Part shown: positions 1 through 9,239 of the stretch, piece after piece
How the letters are laid out: each line of letters starts with the position of its first letter
How positions within the stretch are numbered: position 1 is the first letter of the stretch
Translations under genes and position numbers: made by a program
Assembly: GCA_902528175.1 (NCBI GenBank)
Contig: CABZRN010000002.1
Location: 1-64,000, forward strand
Length of the DNA: 64,000 bases
Direction: 5' to 3'
From: an uncultured Pelagibacteraceae bacterium
GTDB lineage: Bacteria; Pseudomonadota; Alphaproteobacteria; Pelagibacterales; Pelagibacteraceae
The notes under the pieces: model-generated
Seen by the model: only the letters and a program-made list of their open reading frames with translations
Told to the model about the DNA's origin: nothing
Databases searched by the model: none

Positions 1-1
1 A

Positions 2-952
2 AAAATAAAAAGTATAGATGATATTAAAGTTAATATTTTGAATAATAATGACAAACTTAGTAAATTAAATATCAAAAGAATTAAAAATAATTATTCCATA
101 ACAAGTCAGACTTTTGATGGATCTAAACTAGTTGATGAAATTTTATTTTCTAAAGAGGAAAGTAATTTCTTTAGTATTTTTCATAATTTAAATAGCGATG
201 TATCAATTAAAATTGATACAGCTTATTTAAACAGTGAGGATTACCTTACATTTTTGGATACAAATCTAAAAATTAAAAATAACGAAATTTTTAATATGGA
301 TTTATTATCTAAGTTTCCCAATAATGATGAGTTTAAAGTTTCGATTAGAACAAATCAAAATAAAGAAAAAATAACAACAATTTTTACAAATTATGCTAAC
401 CCTTTAGTAAAAAAATATAAATTTATAAAAGGTTTTGAAGGTGGCTCATTAGATTTTTATTCAATCAAAAAAAATAAAAAAACTAATTCAAATTTAAAAT
501 TGTATGATTTTAAATTAAAAGAGGTCCCTGCACTTACTAAATTGCTTACATTAGCTTCTTTACAGGGTATTGCAGATTTATTAACTGGAGAGGGCATAAG
601 ATTTAACGAATTTGAGATGAAGTTTAACAATGACAAAGGACTAATGACTATTGAGGAGATATATTCTTTAGGTCCTTCGATTTCAGTTTTAATGGAAGGA
701 TATGTCCAAAAAGATGACTTAATAAGCCTAAGAGGAACTTTAGTACCAGCCACTACAGTAAATAAAGTAATAGGTTCAATTCCTTTATTGGGAGACATAC
801 TTGTAGGAAAAAAGGCTGGGGAAGGTGTTTTTGGTGTTAGTTTTAAAATCAAAGGATATCCAAAAGATTTAAAAACTACTGTAAACCCAATTAAAACTTT
901 AACGCCTAGATTTATTACAAGAACTTTAGAAAAATTAAAAAAAACTAATTAG
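2..952 (+). CDS. AsmA-like / YhdP-type C-terminal region, 5' partial
   Basis: The frame is open from base 2, so the gene starts left of the window. The TTG-initiated ORF at 38 in the track is an artefact of truncation. The last ~150 residues carry the pattern of the AsmA-like C-terminal domain: a segment around LLTLASLQGIADLLTGEG, then GxSISVLMEGYV, then a glycine/proline-rich VIGSIPLLGDILVG stretch followed by GVSFKIKGYPKD. Family knowledge: such proteins (AsmA, YhdP, TamB relatives) are inner-membrane-anchored, span the periplasm and take part in phospholipid transport to the outer membrane. The anchor would lie in the missing N-terminus. The gene converges with tyrS, overlapping its end by 8 bases. 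Family assignment is from pattern recognition only. Confidence 0.75.
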   Translation, partial: KIKSIDDIKVNILNNNDKLSKLNIKRIKNNYSITSQTFDGSKLVDEILFSKEESNFFSIFHNLNSDVSIKIDTAYLNSEDYLTFLDTNLKIKNNEIFNMDLLSKFPNNDEFKVSIRTNQNKEKITTIFTNYANPLVKKYKFIKGFEGGSLDFYSIKKNKKTNSNLKLYDFKLKEVPALTKLLTLASLQGIADLLTGEGIRFNEFEMKFNNDKGLMTIEEIYSLGPSISVLMEGYVQKDDLISLRGTLVPATTVNKVIGSIPLLGDILVGKKAGEGVFGVSFKIKGYPKDLKTTVNPIKTLTPRFITRTLEKLKKTN

Positions 953-2180
953 CAATCTTAAATAGGACATGATTTTTTTTCCCATGCGATAACTTTAAAA
1001 TATTATCCTTAAAATCATTGATTGTGATAACTGAAATTTCTTGATCAACGGTATTGTTATTAACTTTTATTCCAAGATTTTTAATAGCTCTTCTTACCTC
1101 ACTTTTAGATTTTAATAAATTTGATTTAATTACTATGTCTATAATGTTGATACCTCTATCAACTTCATTTTTTTTTATATATACAACAGGTAGCTCATCT
1201 CCAAAAGTTCCTGCACTAAATGTTTTGATTGCTGTTTCAGCAGCTTTCTTTGCTGCTGCTTTACCATGTAACATTGTGGTCGTTTCATTAGCTAATAAAA
1301 TTTTCAACTCATTTATATTTTTGTTTTTTTTGCCTTCAATTTCAGTTATTTCTTTATCTGTAAACATTTTTAAAAATTTTATTACATCACGATCATCAGT
1401 ATTTCTCCAAAACTGCCAATAATCATATGGAGATAATAATTTTTTATCTAACCAAACAGCACCTTTTTCAGTTTTTCCCATTTTAGCTCCAGATGCTAAT
1501 GTAATTAATGGTGTAGTTAATCCAAATGCTTGTTTTCCTATGCTCCTTTTTATTAATTCAACACCATTTACAATATTCCCCCATTGGTCAGATCCACCTA
1601 TTTGAAGAACACAATTATTTTTTTTATTTAATTCTAAAAAATCATAAGCCTGCAAAATCATGTAATTGAATTCCATGTAACTTAAAGATTGCTCTCTCTC
1701 CAATCTTAACTTAACACTATCAAAACCTAACATTTTATTTATAGTAAAATGTTTACCAACCTCTCTTAAAAACTTAATATAATTTAATTTTCCAAGCCAT
1801 TTAAAATTATTTACAAAAATTGGTTTAGTTTTAATATTTTTTTTATCTAAAAAAATATCAAACACTTTTTTAATATTTTTAATATTTTTGTCTATTTCTT
1901 TAGTAGATAAAATTTTTCTTGTTTCTTCTTTACCAGAAGGGTCCCCAATCATAGTAGTTCCTCCACCGAGCAGAACTATGGGTCTATGACCATATTTTTG
2001 TAGCATTCTTAAACACATTATTTGTAATAAACTACCAACGTGCAAACTTTGAGCTGTACAATCAAAACCTATATATGCATTAATCTTTTTATTATGCATC
2101 AAATTATCTAATTCTTCAGAATTAGTGCATTGATTAAAATACTCTCTTTCTCTAAACTCAGTTAAGAATGAATTTTTCAT
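945..2180 (-). CDS. tyrS: tyrosyl-tRNA synthetase
   Basis: Class I aminoacyl-tRNA synthetase that charges tRNA-Tyr in the cytoplasm. The protein has 411 residues, the normal bacterial TyrS length. The HIGH-type motif appears as HVGS near residue 47 (GFDCTAQSLHVGSLLQ). The tyrosine-binding/ATP stretch QIGGSDQWGNIVNG lies near residue 195. The KMSKS loop is KMGKT in GAKMGKTEKGAVW near residue 235. An S4-like C-terminal RNA-binding domain (KSEVRRAIKNLGIKVNN) closes the protein. Its 3' end overlaps the convergent AsmA-like gene by 8 bases. The 59-bp gap to the divergent anmK must hold both promoters. Confidence 0.97.
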   Translation of the reverse strand: MKNSFLTEFREREYFNQCTNSEELDNLMHNKKINAYIGFDCTAQSLHVGSLLQIMCLRMLQKYGHRPIVLLGGGTTMIGDPSGKEETRKILSTKEIDKNIKNIKKVFDIFLDKKNIKTKPIFVNNFKWLGKLNYIKFLREVGKHFTINKMLGFDSVKLRLEREQSLSYMEFNYMILQAYDFLELNKKNNCVLQIGGSDQWGNIVNGVELIKRSIGKQAFGLTTPLITLASGAKMGKTEKGAVWLDKKLLSPYDYWQFWRNTDDRDVIKFLKMFTDKEITEIEGKKNKNINELKILLANETTTMLHGKAAAKKAAETAIKTFSAGTFGDELPVVYIKKNEVDRGINIIDIVIKSNLLKSKSEVRRAIKNLGIKVNNNTVDQEISVITINDFKDNILKLSHGKKNHVLFKIAN

Positions 2181-2239
2181 TTTTTAAATTATTACTTTTA
2201 ATTCAATATACTTATTTTAATTTGATTGAAAAATAAATT

Positions 2240-3367
2240 GTGAGTAAATCTATTAATAGTTTGGGCTTAATGAGTGGTACTTCGGGGGATGGTGTTGATG
2301 CATCTATAATAAATTCTGATGGGAAAGGACAGTTTAAAGTTTTAATCAACAAATACTTTAAATATACTGACGATATTTCTGAAAATATTTACAAATTAAA
2401 AAGAAATATTAATAAAGTTGAAGATATTAAAAAATATTTTTCAGAAATTAACGATTTAGAGAGGAAAATAACATTATTTCATTCAAAAGTTGTTTCAAAT
2501 TGCATAACAAACAATAATTTTGAAATTGATTTAGTTGGTTTTCACGGTCAAACAATTTTACACAGCCCTAAAGACAAATACTCAAAACAACTTGGTGATG
2601 GAAAATTATTATCTCAGCTTTCAAAAAAAAAAGTTATCTATAATTTTAGACAAAACGATTTGGCAGAAGGAGGTGAAGGGGCTCCATTATCACCTATCTT
2701 CCACCAGTTAATTGTTAAAGAGAAAAAAATCAACCTTCCTATTTGTATATTAAATATAGGTGGAATATCCAATTTAACTTTAATTGGAGATCTCAAAGAA
2801 GAAAATTTGATAAGTAAAGATATAGGTCCTGGAAATTGCTTAATAGATGAATGGATGAGAAGAAACAAAAAGGGTAATTATGATAAAAATGGTGAAGCTG
2901 CTAGTATTGGTAAAACAAATGAATTAATTCTTAATCAAGCTTTAGAAGATTTTGAAAATGTTACCGATAAAAATATGAATTCGTTTGATGTTAACGATTT
3001 CGAGATAAATTTTTTGAGAGGCTTAGATTTAGAGGATGGAGCATCGACAATAACAGACTTCACAAGTAATATTATTGCATCTAATTTATTAAATGAAATA
3101 TCAAAATCTGATCTAAAAATTTCTAAGATTATTTTATGTGGAGGTGGAAGAAAGAATAAAACTTTGATTGATAGAATTAAAAAAAACTGTAGTAATGAGG
3201 TTAAATTTGAAACAACAGATGATTACGGAGTTGATGGTGACTTTGTGGAGTCCCAAGCTTTTGCATTTTTAGCTATTCGATCGTTTTTTAAACTTCCAAT
3301 ATCTTTTCCGAATACAACAGGATGTAAATCACCTTCAAAAGGTGGAGTTTTAGTAAAAAATTTTTAA
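2240..3367 (+). CDS. anmK: anhydro-N-acetylmuramic acid kinase
   Basis: ATP-dependent kinase that hydrolyses and phosphorylates 1,6-anhydro-MurNAc to MurNAc-6-phosphate during peptidoglycan recycling in the cytoplasm. The N-terminal nucleotide-binding loop GLMSGTSGDGVDAS (ASKHA fold) is diagnostic. VGFHGQTILHSP, LNIGGISNLT, the catalytic-region GPGNCLIDEW and the late CGGGRKN loop follow in the expected order. Length 375 residues is normal. Start is GTG at 2240 (MSKSINSLGLMSG), the only start that keeps the glycine-rich loop near the terminus. In many genomes anmK sits next to tyrS, as here. Its last 4 bases overlap the convergent hydrolase. Confidence 0.95.
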   Translation: MSKSINSLGLMSGTSGDGVDASIINSDGKGQFKVLINKYFKYTDDISENIYKLKRNINKVEDIKKYFSEINDLERKITLFHSKVVSNCITNNNFEIDLVGFHGQTILHSPKDKYSKQLGDGKLLSQLSKKKVIYNFRQNDLAEGGEGAPLSPIFHQLIVKEKKINLPICILNIGGISNLTLIGDLKEENLISKDIGPGNCLIDEWMRRNKKGNYDKNGEAASIGKTNELILNQALEDFENVTDKNMNSFDVNDFEINFLRGLDLEDGASTITDFTSNIIASNLLNEISKSDLKISKIILCGGGRKNKTLIDRIKKNCSNEVKFETTDDYGVDGDFVESQAFAFLAIRSFFKLPISFPNTTGCKSPSKGGVLVKNF

Positions 3368-4020
3368 AATAAAGCTGATTCTTTTTGTATATATTTGTCT
3401 AAAACTTTTCTTAAATTATTTTCAGATTTAGCAAAAAAATGGTTAGCGTCCGGCACAGATTGAAAATCAACTTTAATACCTTTCTGCGAAGATAATCTTT
3501 TATTAAGCTCATTTATATGGTCTATAGGAACAAGTTCGTCTTTTTTTCCATAAACCATCAATCCCGATGTTGGACAAGGTGATAGAAAAGAAAAATCATA
3601 AACATTTGGCTGAGGTGATATTGAGATGAATCTATTTATTTCTGGTCTTCTCATAAGTAATTGCATTGATATTAATGATCCGAAAGAAAAACCGGCAACC
3701 CAACATTGCGAGTTATCAAAGTTTTCTCTCTCAATCCAATCAAGCGCGGCTGCCGCATCAGCAAGTTCACCTTGACCATTGTCAAACTCTCCATCACTTT
3801 TTCCAACACCTCTAAAATTTACTCTGCAGACTGAAAAACCACTATCCATAAATGCATGAAAAGTTTCTACTACAACTTTGTTATTCATTGTGCCTCCATA
3901 CTGAGGATGAGGTTGTAATACTAAAGCTATAGGCGAAGTTATTTTTTGATTTTTATAATATTTTGCTTCCAATCTTCCAGCCGGCCCAGGAATAAATATT
4001 TCTACAATTTTATTTTCCAT
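3364..4020 (-). CDS. alpha/beta hydrolase
   Basis: Single-domain alpha/beta hydrolase of 218 residues. Visible features are the oxyanion-region HPHPQYGG-type segment (QPHPQYGGTMNNK), NFRGVGKSDGEFDNGQGE after strand 4, the nucleophile elbow GFSFGS near residue 108, an acid in GKKDELVPIDH and a late catalytic histidine in DANHFF. This is the short family annotated as alpha/beta hydrolase or CocE/YfbB-like esterase; the substrate is unknown. The gene is divergent from the iscR-suf operon. Tandem Fur-box-like repeats begin one base upstream of its ATG, so it may be iron-regulated; that is inference. Confidence 0.85.
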   Translation of the reverse strand: MENKIVEIFIPGPAGRLEAKYYKNQKITSPIALVLQPHPQYGGTMNNKVVVETFHAFMDSGFSVCRVNFRGVGKSDGEFDNGQGELADAAAALDWIERENFDNSQCWVAGFSFGSLISMQLLMRRPEINRFISISPQPNVYDFSFLSPCPTSGLMVYGKKDELVPIDHINELNKRLSSQKGIKVDFQSVPDANHFFAKSENNLRKVLDKYIQKESALF

Positions 4021-4021
4021 A

Positions 4022-4075
4022 TTTGTTAATGATAATTATTCTCAAAAAAATTTTTGTTAATGATAATTATTCTCA
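4022..4075. promoter_or_regulatory. tandem Fur-box-like direct repeats
   Basis: A 23-base unit occurs twice without mismatch, at 4022-4044 and 4053-4075, with a 31-base period (about three helical turns). The inner part, GTTAATGATAATTATTCTC, matches the classical 19-bp Fur box GATAATGATAATCATTATC at 16 of 19 positions by hand alignment. The repeats lie between the divergent hydrolase and the iscR-suf operon, directly against the hydrolase start and about 110-160 bases upstream of iscR. I infer binding by a Fur-family protein. In alphaproteobacteria that family also includes Mur and Irr, so the metal is uncertain. Confidence 0.65.
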
Positions 4076-4132
4076 CAAAAAAACTTTATTTATCATAACG
4101 GAGTGACAAAATGCGAGTCTTTTTAATTTCAA

Positions 4133-4157
4133 AAACTTGACTATTTTAGTCGGGTAT
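4133..4157 (+). promoter_or_regulatory. IscR type-1 operator overlapping the suf promoter
   Basis: The 25-base imperfect palindrome has a left half of AAACTTGACT and a right half of AGTCGGGTAT around a TATTT-type centre. It agrees with the E. coli IscR type-1 consensus (ATASYYGACTRwwwYAGTCRRSTAT) at 24 of 25 positions by hand. A -35 element TTGACT (4137-4142) lies inside the left half, and TATATA/TATAAG elements follow at 4157-4166. Occupancy by Fe-S-loaded IscR would block this promoter. It sits 28 bases upstream of the Rrf2-family gene, so it predicts autoregulation of the whole suf operon. Confidence 0.85.
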
Positions 4158-4184
4158 ATATATAAGTCGCATAAATAAAGGATT

Positions 4185-4607
4185 ATGAAGCTAAATACTA
4201 AATCAAGATATGCTGTAATGGCTCTAGCTGACATGGCTGTTTTTTCTAATGCTAATGCAGTCAGTTTAAGAGATATTTCCTTAAGACAAGGGATATCTCT
4301 ACTTTACTTAGAGCAAATATTTTTAAGATTAAAAAAAAATAATATAGTAAAAAGTGTTAGAGGAACTAACGGTGGCTATATACTTATTAAAAGTCCAAAA
4401 GAATTAAAAATTTCAGACATACTTTTAGCATTAGATCAAAAAGTTAAAACAATTGGATGTAAAAAAGATTCAAAGAAATCTTGTAATGGTAAAAGCACTA
4501 AATGTATCACCCATAATTTCTGGGACGAATTAGACATCCATATAAATAGTTTTTTTGAAAATAAAAAATTAAGCGATCTATTAAAAAATAAAGAGGCAAG
4601 AATATAA
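4185..4607 (+). CDS. iscR: Rrf2-family Fe-S regulator (IscR-like)
   Basis: Transcriptional regulator of 140 residues heading the suf operon. The winged helix includes SLRDISLRQGISLLYLEQIFLRLKKNN and the wing SVRGTNGGYIL, the canonical Rrf2/IscR signature. The C-terminal part carries three cysteines and a histidine (GCKKDSKKSCNGKSTKCITH), spaced C-x7-C-x6-C-x2-H. IscR has C-x5-C-x5-C-x2-H, so a [2Fe-2S] cluster is likely here with slightly wider loops. The stop codon directly abuts the sufB ATG. With a near-consensus IscR operator just upstream, autoregulation by cluster status is the natural model. RirA/SufR-type names would also fit the family. Confidence 0.92.
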   Translation: MKLNTKSRYAVMALADMAVFSNANAVSLRDISLRQGISLLYLEQIFLRLKKNNIVKSVRGTNGGYILIKSPKELKISDILLALDQKVKTIGCKKDSKKSCNGKSTKCITHNFWDELDIHINSFFENKKLSDLLKNKEARI

Positions 4608-6044
4608 ATGAGGGATAAACAAATAGAAGATCTAAAAGACTACAAATATGGTTTTTCAACAGATATTGAAAACTTTAAAGCCCCAAAAGGATTAAATGAA
4701 GATGTAATTAAGTTTATATCAAATATTAAAAAAGAACCTAAATGGTTGTTAGATTGGAGACTTAAAGCTTTTGAAAGACTAAAAGTTTTAAAAGAACCAG
4801 ATTGGCAAAAACCTAAATACCCAAAGATAGATTATCAAGACTTGTATTATTATTCAGCACCAAAGAGTTTTAAAGATAAACCAAAAAGTCTTGATGAATT
4901 AGATCCAAAATTACTTGAAACTTATCAAAAGTTAGGAATTCCGCTTAATGAGCAAAAAAGATTAAATGGTATAGCTGTTGATGCAGTTTTTGATTCAGTT
5001 TCTGTAGCTACAACTTTTAAAGAAACTTTAACAAAACAAGGGATAATATTTTGTTCAATTTCTGAAGCAGTACAAAAACATCCAGAATTAGTAAAAAAAT
5101 ATTTAGGCACAGTTATACCTTTAACAGATCATTTTTTTGCAACACTTAACTCAGCAGTATTCACCGATGGATCATTTGTTTATATTCCACCAGGAGTAAG
5201 ATGCCCAATGGAGTTATCGACTTATTTTAGAATTAATGCATCTGATACAGGTCAATTTGAGAGAACTTTAATTATTGCTGATAAAGGGAGTTATGTAAGT
5301 TATCTAGAGGGGTGTACTGCACCAATGCGGGATGAAAATCAATTACATGCTGCTAATGTAGAACTTATAGCTTTGGATGATGCGGAAATAAAATATTCCA
5401 CTGTTCAAAACTGGTACCCTGGAGATAAGGATGGCAAAGGTGGAATTTATAATTTTGTTACAAAACGAGGTCTTTGTAAAGGTAAAAACTCAAAAATTTC
5501 TTGGACTCAAGTTGAAACTGGATCTGCAATTACCTGGAAATATCCGAGCTGTATTTTAAAAGGTGATAATTCAATTGGTGAATTTTATTCAATTGCTATT
5601 ACTAATAATCATCAAAAAGCAGACACGGGTACAAAAATGATACACCTTGGAAAAAATACAAAGAGTAAAATTATTTCAAAAGGTATAAGTGCAGGTTTTT
5701 CAGACATGACTTATAGAGGTTTAGTAGATATTTTTCCAAAAGCTACGAACTCTAATAATTTCACCCAATGTGACTCTTTATTAATGGGTAATAAGTGTGG
5801 AGCACACACCGTTCCGTATATTAAAAATAAAAATTCAGACTCTAATATCGCTCATGAAGCAACAACGTCAAAAATTAGTGAGGAACAATTACATTATTGT
5901 CAGCAAAGAGGATTAAATCCTGAAGAGGCTGTTGGATTAATTGTAAATGGTTTTTGTAAAGAAGTATTACAACAATTGCCAATGGAATTTGCGGTCGAGG
6001 CGCAAAAGTTAGTTGGAATTAGCTTAGAGGGAAGTGTTGGCTAA
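4608..6044 (+). CDS. sufB: Fe-S cluster assembly protein SufB
   Basis: Scaffold subunit of the SufBC2D complex, on which nascent Fe-S clusters are built in the cytoplasm. The protein has 478 residues, typical of SufB. Recognisable blocks are [62 protein letters not shown] (quoted in part), [16 protein letters not shown] and the C-terminal [20 protein letters not shown] with its conserved glutamate/histidine. It begins immediately after the iscR stop and overlaps sufC by one base, consistent with a polycistronic message. Confidence 0.98.
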   Translation: MRDKQIEDLKDYKYGFSTDIENFKAPKGLNEDVIKFISNIKKEPKWLLDWRLKAFERLKVLKEPDWQKPKYPKIDYQDLYYYSAPKSFKDKPKSLDELDPKLLETYQKLGIPLNEQKRLNGIAVDAVFDSVSVATTFKETLTKQGIIFCSISEAVQKHPELVKKYLGTVIPLTDHFFATLNSAVFTDGSFVYIPPGVRCPMELSTYFRINASDTGQFERTLIIADKGSYVSYLEGCTAPMRDENQLHAANVELIALDDAEIKYSTVQNWYPGDKDGKGGIYNFVTKRGLCKGKNSKISWTQVETGSAITWKYPSCILKGDNSIGEFYSIAITNNHQKADTGTKMIHLGKNTKSKIISKGISAGFSDMTYRGLVDIFPKATNSNNFTQCDSLLMGNKCGAHTVPYIKNKNSDSNIAHEATTSKISEEQLHYCQQRGLNPEEAVGLIVNGFCKEVLQQLPMEFAVEAQKLVGISLEGSVG

Positions 6045-6778
6045 TGTTAAAAATTAATAATCTAAGTGCTAAAATTGATAACAAATCTATTTTGCAAGAT
6101 TTCAAATTAGAAATTAAAACCGGTGAAGTTCATGCAATCATGGGTCCAAATGGTTCAGGTAAAAGTACACTATCTAACATTTTATCTGGAAAAAAAGGAT
6201 ACGATGTAACAGGAGAGGTTTTGTTTGAAAATAATGATTTATTTTCATTAGAAACTGAAGAACGTGCACACAAAGGAATTTTCTTAGCTTTTCAGTACCC
6301 ATTAGAGATACCAGGAGTTAATACCAATGTTTTTTTAAAAACTTCATTAAATGCAATAAAAAAGGCAAGGGGAGAAAAAGAATTGGATGCAATACAATTT
6401 TTAAAACTTGTTAAAGAAAAAGCAAAAGAACTCAAATTTGATGAGGAAAAATTAGGTAGACAGCTTAATGTTGGTTTTTCTGGTGGAGAAAAAAAGAAAA
6501 ATGAAATTCTTCAAATGTCTATTTTAAGACCTAAACTCTCTATTTTAGATGAAACAGACTCAGGCTTAGATATTGATGCTCTTAAAACTGTTGCAGATGG
6601 TGTTAATGCATTAAGAAAAAAAAATAACGCTTTTTTAATTATTACTCACTATCAAAGATTACTTGAATACATCAAACCTGATTTTGTTCATGTCTTAATG
6701 AATGGAAAAATAATTAAATCTGGTGGTCCAGAGCTAGCACTCGAGCTAGAGCAGAAAGGATACGAAAATATTAATTAA
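6044..6778 (+). CDS. sufC: Fe-S assembly ATPase SufC
   Basis: ABC-type ATPase of the SufBC2D complex; ATP binding drives the conformational change that exposes the assembly site on SufB/SufD. The Walker A is GPNGSGKST, the Q-loop region AFQYPLEIPGV, the ABC signature NVGFSGGEKKKNEI and the Walker B LSILDETDSGLD. All are SufC-specific variants. The 244-residue length is normal. The start ATG overlaps the sufB stop (TAATG) and the sufD ATG follows directly, indicating translational coupling. Confidence 0.98.
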   Translation: MLKINNLSAKIDNKSILQDFKLEIKTGEVHAIMGPNGSGKSTLSNILSGKKGYDVTGEVLFENNDLFSLETEERAHKGIFLAFQYPLEIPGVNTNVFLKTSLNAIKKARGEKELDAIQFLKLVKEKAKELKFDEEKLGRQLNVGFSGGEKKKNEILQMSILRPKLSILDETDSGLDIDALKTVADGVNALRKKNNAFLIITHYQRLLEYIKPDFVHVLMNGKIIKSGGPELALELEQKGYENIN

Positions 6779-8026
6779 ATGGAAGAACAATTAAAAATTG
6801 ACTTTGAAAAAAAGCTAAAAGATTTCTCATATTCTGACCAGGAAAAAAAGTTTAAGGAGACTAACTTTAAAAAATTTCTTAAACATGGATTTCCTAGCAG
6901 AAAGTTAGAGAACTGGAAATTTTCTGATCTAAATCAAATAATTAAAAGTAATATTGGTGAGTTAACCTTCTACAACGATTATAAAAAAGAAAATCAAATT
7001 GATAAAATTGAATTAATAAGTGAGTTAGAGCATAATATAATTATTATAGTAGATGGAAAAATTGAAAAAATTGATTTTAAATTTGAAGATCAAGATAAAA
7101 TTGAAGTTTTAGTTGAGCAGGGTGAAGAAACTATTAAAGAAAATATTAATTCACTAATTAATTTAAATAATGCTTTTACTAATAAATTCTGCAAAATTAT
7201 TATTAAAAAAAATTATAGTTTAAAAAAACCTTTAGTTATTTATCATTCAACTAATAAAAATACACAATTTAAAAATACTAATTCAAGAATTGATTTTAAG
7301 TTAGAAGAAAATTCATGTTTAAGACTTATTGATATTTTCAATGACAATTCAGAGAAAAATTTTCTTAATATTTATTATAATTTTGAATTAGATAAGTCAT
7401 CCGTATTAAAAAATTATAAAATAGACAAATTTATTAACAATAATATTAAATATTCTTATAACAATGTTAAACAAGAGGATAACAGCATTTCTGAAACTTT
7501 TATATTATCTAGTGGTTCAAAGTTTTTTAAAAATGAAATTAATTGCGATCTTCTAGGGCAACATTCCTCAGCTTTTGTAAATGGAATTTTTGATTTAGAT
7601 GATGAAAACCATCATGAAATAAAATCAAATATTAATCATCTTGTTGAAAATACTAAAAGTTATCAGTTAGTAAAAAGTGTATTAGAAAAAAAATCTAAAG
7701 CAGTCTATCAAGGAAAGATTTTTGTAAGTTCTGAGGCTCAAAAAACAGATGGTTATCAATTAAGTAACGCAATACTTTTAAGCGAAAATTCAGAGTTTAA
7801 TGCAAAACCTGAATTAGAGATTTATGCCGATGATGTAAAGTGTTCTCATGGATCCTCATCAGGAAGTTTAGATGAGAACTCAATATTTTATCTAATGTCG
7901 AGAGGGTTAAATTATAAAGAGGCAAAAAAACTTCTAATTAACGGTTTTCTATTAGACGTCATTGAAAAAATAACAGACGAAGAAATTAAAAACCTATTTA
8001 AAAGTTTATTGGGAGTTAAAGAATGA
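6779..8026 (+). CDS. sufD: Fe-S cluster assembly protein SufD
   Basis: SufB paralogue that completes the SufBC2D scaffold. The N-terminal half is divergent and lysine-rich. The C-terminal beta-helix core is clear: KSVLEKKSKAVYQGKIFV, AQKTDGYQLSNAILLSENSE, then ADDVKCSHGSSSGSLDENSI with the histidine used in SufB-SufD cluster building, and YLMSRGLNYKEAKKLLINGF. Length 415 residues is within the SufD range. It overlaps sufS by four bases (ATGA), another coupled junction. Confidence 0.96.
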   Translation: MEEQLKIDFEKKLKDFSYSDQEKKFKETNFKKFLKHGFPSRKLENWKFSDLNQIIKSNIGELTFYNDYKKENQIDKIELISELEHNIIIIVDGKIEKIDFKFEDQDKIEVLVEQGEETIKENINSLINLNNAFTNKFCKIIIKKNYSLKKPLVIYHSTNKNTQFKNTNSRIDFKLEENSCLRLIDIFNDNSEKNFLNIYYNFELDKSSVLKNYKIDKFINNNIKYSYNNVKQEDNSISETFILSSGSKFFKNEINCDLLGQHSSAFVNGIFDLDDENHHEIKSNINHLVENTKSYQLVKSVLEKKSKAVYQGKIFVSSEAQKTDGYQLSNAILLSENSEFNAKPELEIYADDVKCSHGSSSGSLDENSIFYLMSRGLNYKEAKKLLINGFLLDVIEKITDEEIKNLFKSLLGVKE

Positions 8027-9237
8027 GCATAAAAGACATTAAAAAAGAATTTCCTATATTTAATAATAAAATACAAAATAATGATCTTGTATACTTAGAC
8101 AGTGCAAATTCTTCGCAAAAACCCCAAGTCGTTGTGGATAGAATTTATGATTTCTACACTAAAGAATTCTCAAATGTAGGAAGAAGTATTCACTATTTAG
8201 CTGTTGCTGCTACTAATTTATATGAAAATACAAGAACTTTAGTTCAAAATTATATTAACGCAAAAGATAAGAATGAAATAGTTTTTACTAAAGGCGCAAC
8301 AGAGGCAATTAATTTAGTTGCAAGTACATTTGGTCAAAAATATTTAAAAGAGGGTGATGAAGTTCTGCTTACAGAATTAGAACACCACTCAAACTATGTA
8401 CCTTGGCACTATTTGAGAAAATCTAAAGGTGTTAAAATTAAATTTGCTGAAATGGATGAAAATGGAGATGTGACTTTAGAAACAATTGAAAAAAATATTA
8501 CTGATAAAACAAAAATTATAGCTATCACTCATTTATCTAATGTAACAGGTGCAATATTGCCTGTGAAAGAAATTACAAAATTAGCTCACTCCAAAAAAAT
8601 TCCAGTTTTAATTGATGGCTGTCAAGGGGCACCACATTTAAAGCTTGATATGCAAGATCTTGATTGTGATTTTTATGCAATCTCGTGTCACAAAATGTAT
8701 GGACCTACAGGATTAGGTATTTTGTATGCAAAGAAAAAATGGTTAGAAGAATTACCTCCGTATCAAGGTGGTGGCGGAATGATTAGAGAAGTTAAAAAAG
8801 AAGGAATTACATTTGGGGAATTACCAAACAAATATGAAGCTGGAACAATGGCAACTGCGCAAGTTATTGCATTTGGTGAGTCTATTAAGTTTATAAACAA
8901 AATTGGAATTGAAAATATTGAGAAACATGAGCGTGAACTAACTGTTTATGGTGAGGAAGTATTAAGAAAAAATAACTCTGTAAAACTTATTGGAAACCCT
9001 AAAGATAAAGGTTCAGTATTATCATTTACTTTAGACGATGTTCATCCTCATGACATTGCAACTATTCTTGATGAAGATGGTGTTGCAATTAGAGCTGGCC
9101 ATCATTGTTGTCAGATTTTGCATGAGAAACTTGGTTTGTCAGCAACAGCAAGAGCCTCATTAGGAGTATACAATACCAAAGAAGATTTAGATCAACTTAA
9201 CGAGTCTTTAAATAAGTGTAAAAAAATATTTAGCTAA
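8023..9237 (+). CDS. sufS: cysteine desulfurase SufS
   Basis: PLP-dependent group II cysteine desulfurase supplying persulfide sulfur for Fe-S assembly. The protein has 404 residues. The N-terminus YLDSANSSQKPQVVVDRI, TKGATEAINLVA, the PLP lysine in SCHKMYGPTGLGILY near residue 226, and the active cysteine in RAGHHCCQILHEKLG near residue 362 are all present. The short loop around the active cysteine marks the SufS rather than the IscS type. It partners with the downstream SufU-type protein. Confidence 0.97.
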   Translation: MSIKDIKKEFPIFNNKIQNNDLVYLDSANSSQKPQVVVDRIYDFYTKEFSNVGRSIHYLAVAATNLYENTRTLVQNYINAKDKNEIVFTKGATEAINLVASTFGQKYLKEGDEVLLTELEHHSNYVPWHYLRKSKGVKIKFAEMDENGDVTLETIEKNITDKTKIIAITHLSNVTGAILPVKEITKLAHSKKIPVLIDGCQGAPHLKLDMQDLDCDFYAISCHKMYGPTGLGILYAKKKWLEELPPYQGGGGMIREVKKEGITFGELPNKYEAGTMATAQVIAFGESIKFINKIGIENIEKHERELTVYGEEVLRKNNSVKLIGNPKDKGSVLSFTLDDVHPHDIATILDEDGVAIRAGHHCCQILHEKLGLSATARASLGVYNTKEDLDQLNESLNKCKKIFS

Positions 9238-9239
9238 CA

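Noticed and set aside
457-852. Minus-strand 131-residue ORF opposite the AsmA-like gene, and similar shadow ORFs throughout the track
   Set aside because: They lie wholly inside real genes on the other strand, have no recognisable motifs and follow the codon pattern of the sense gene.
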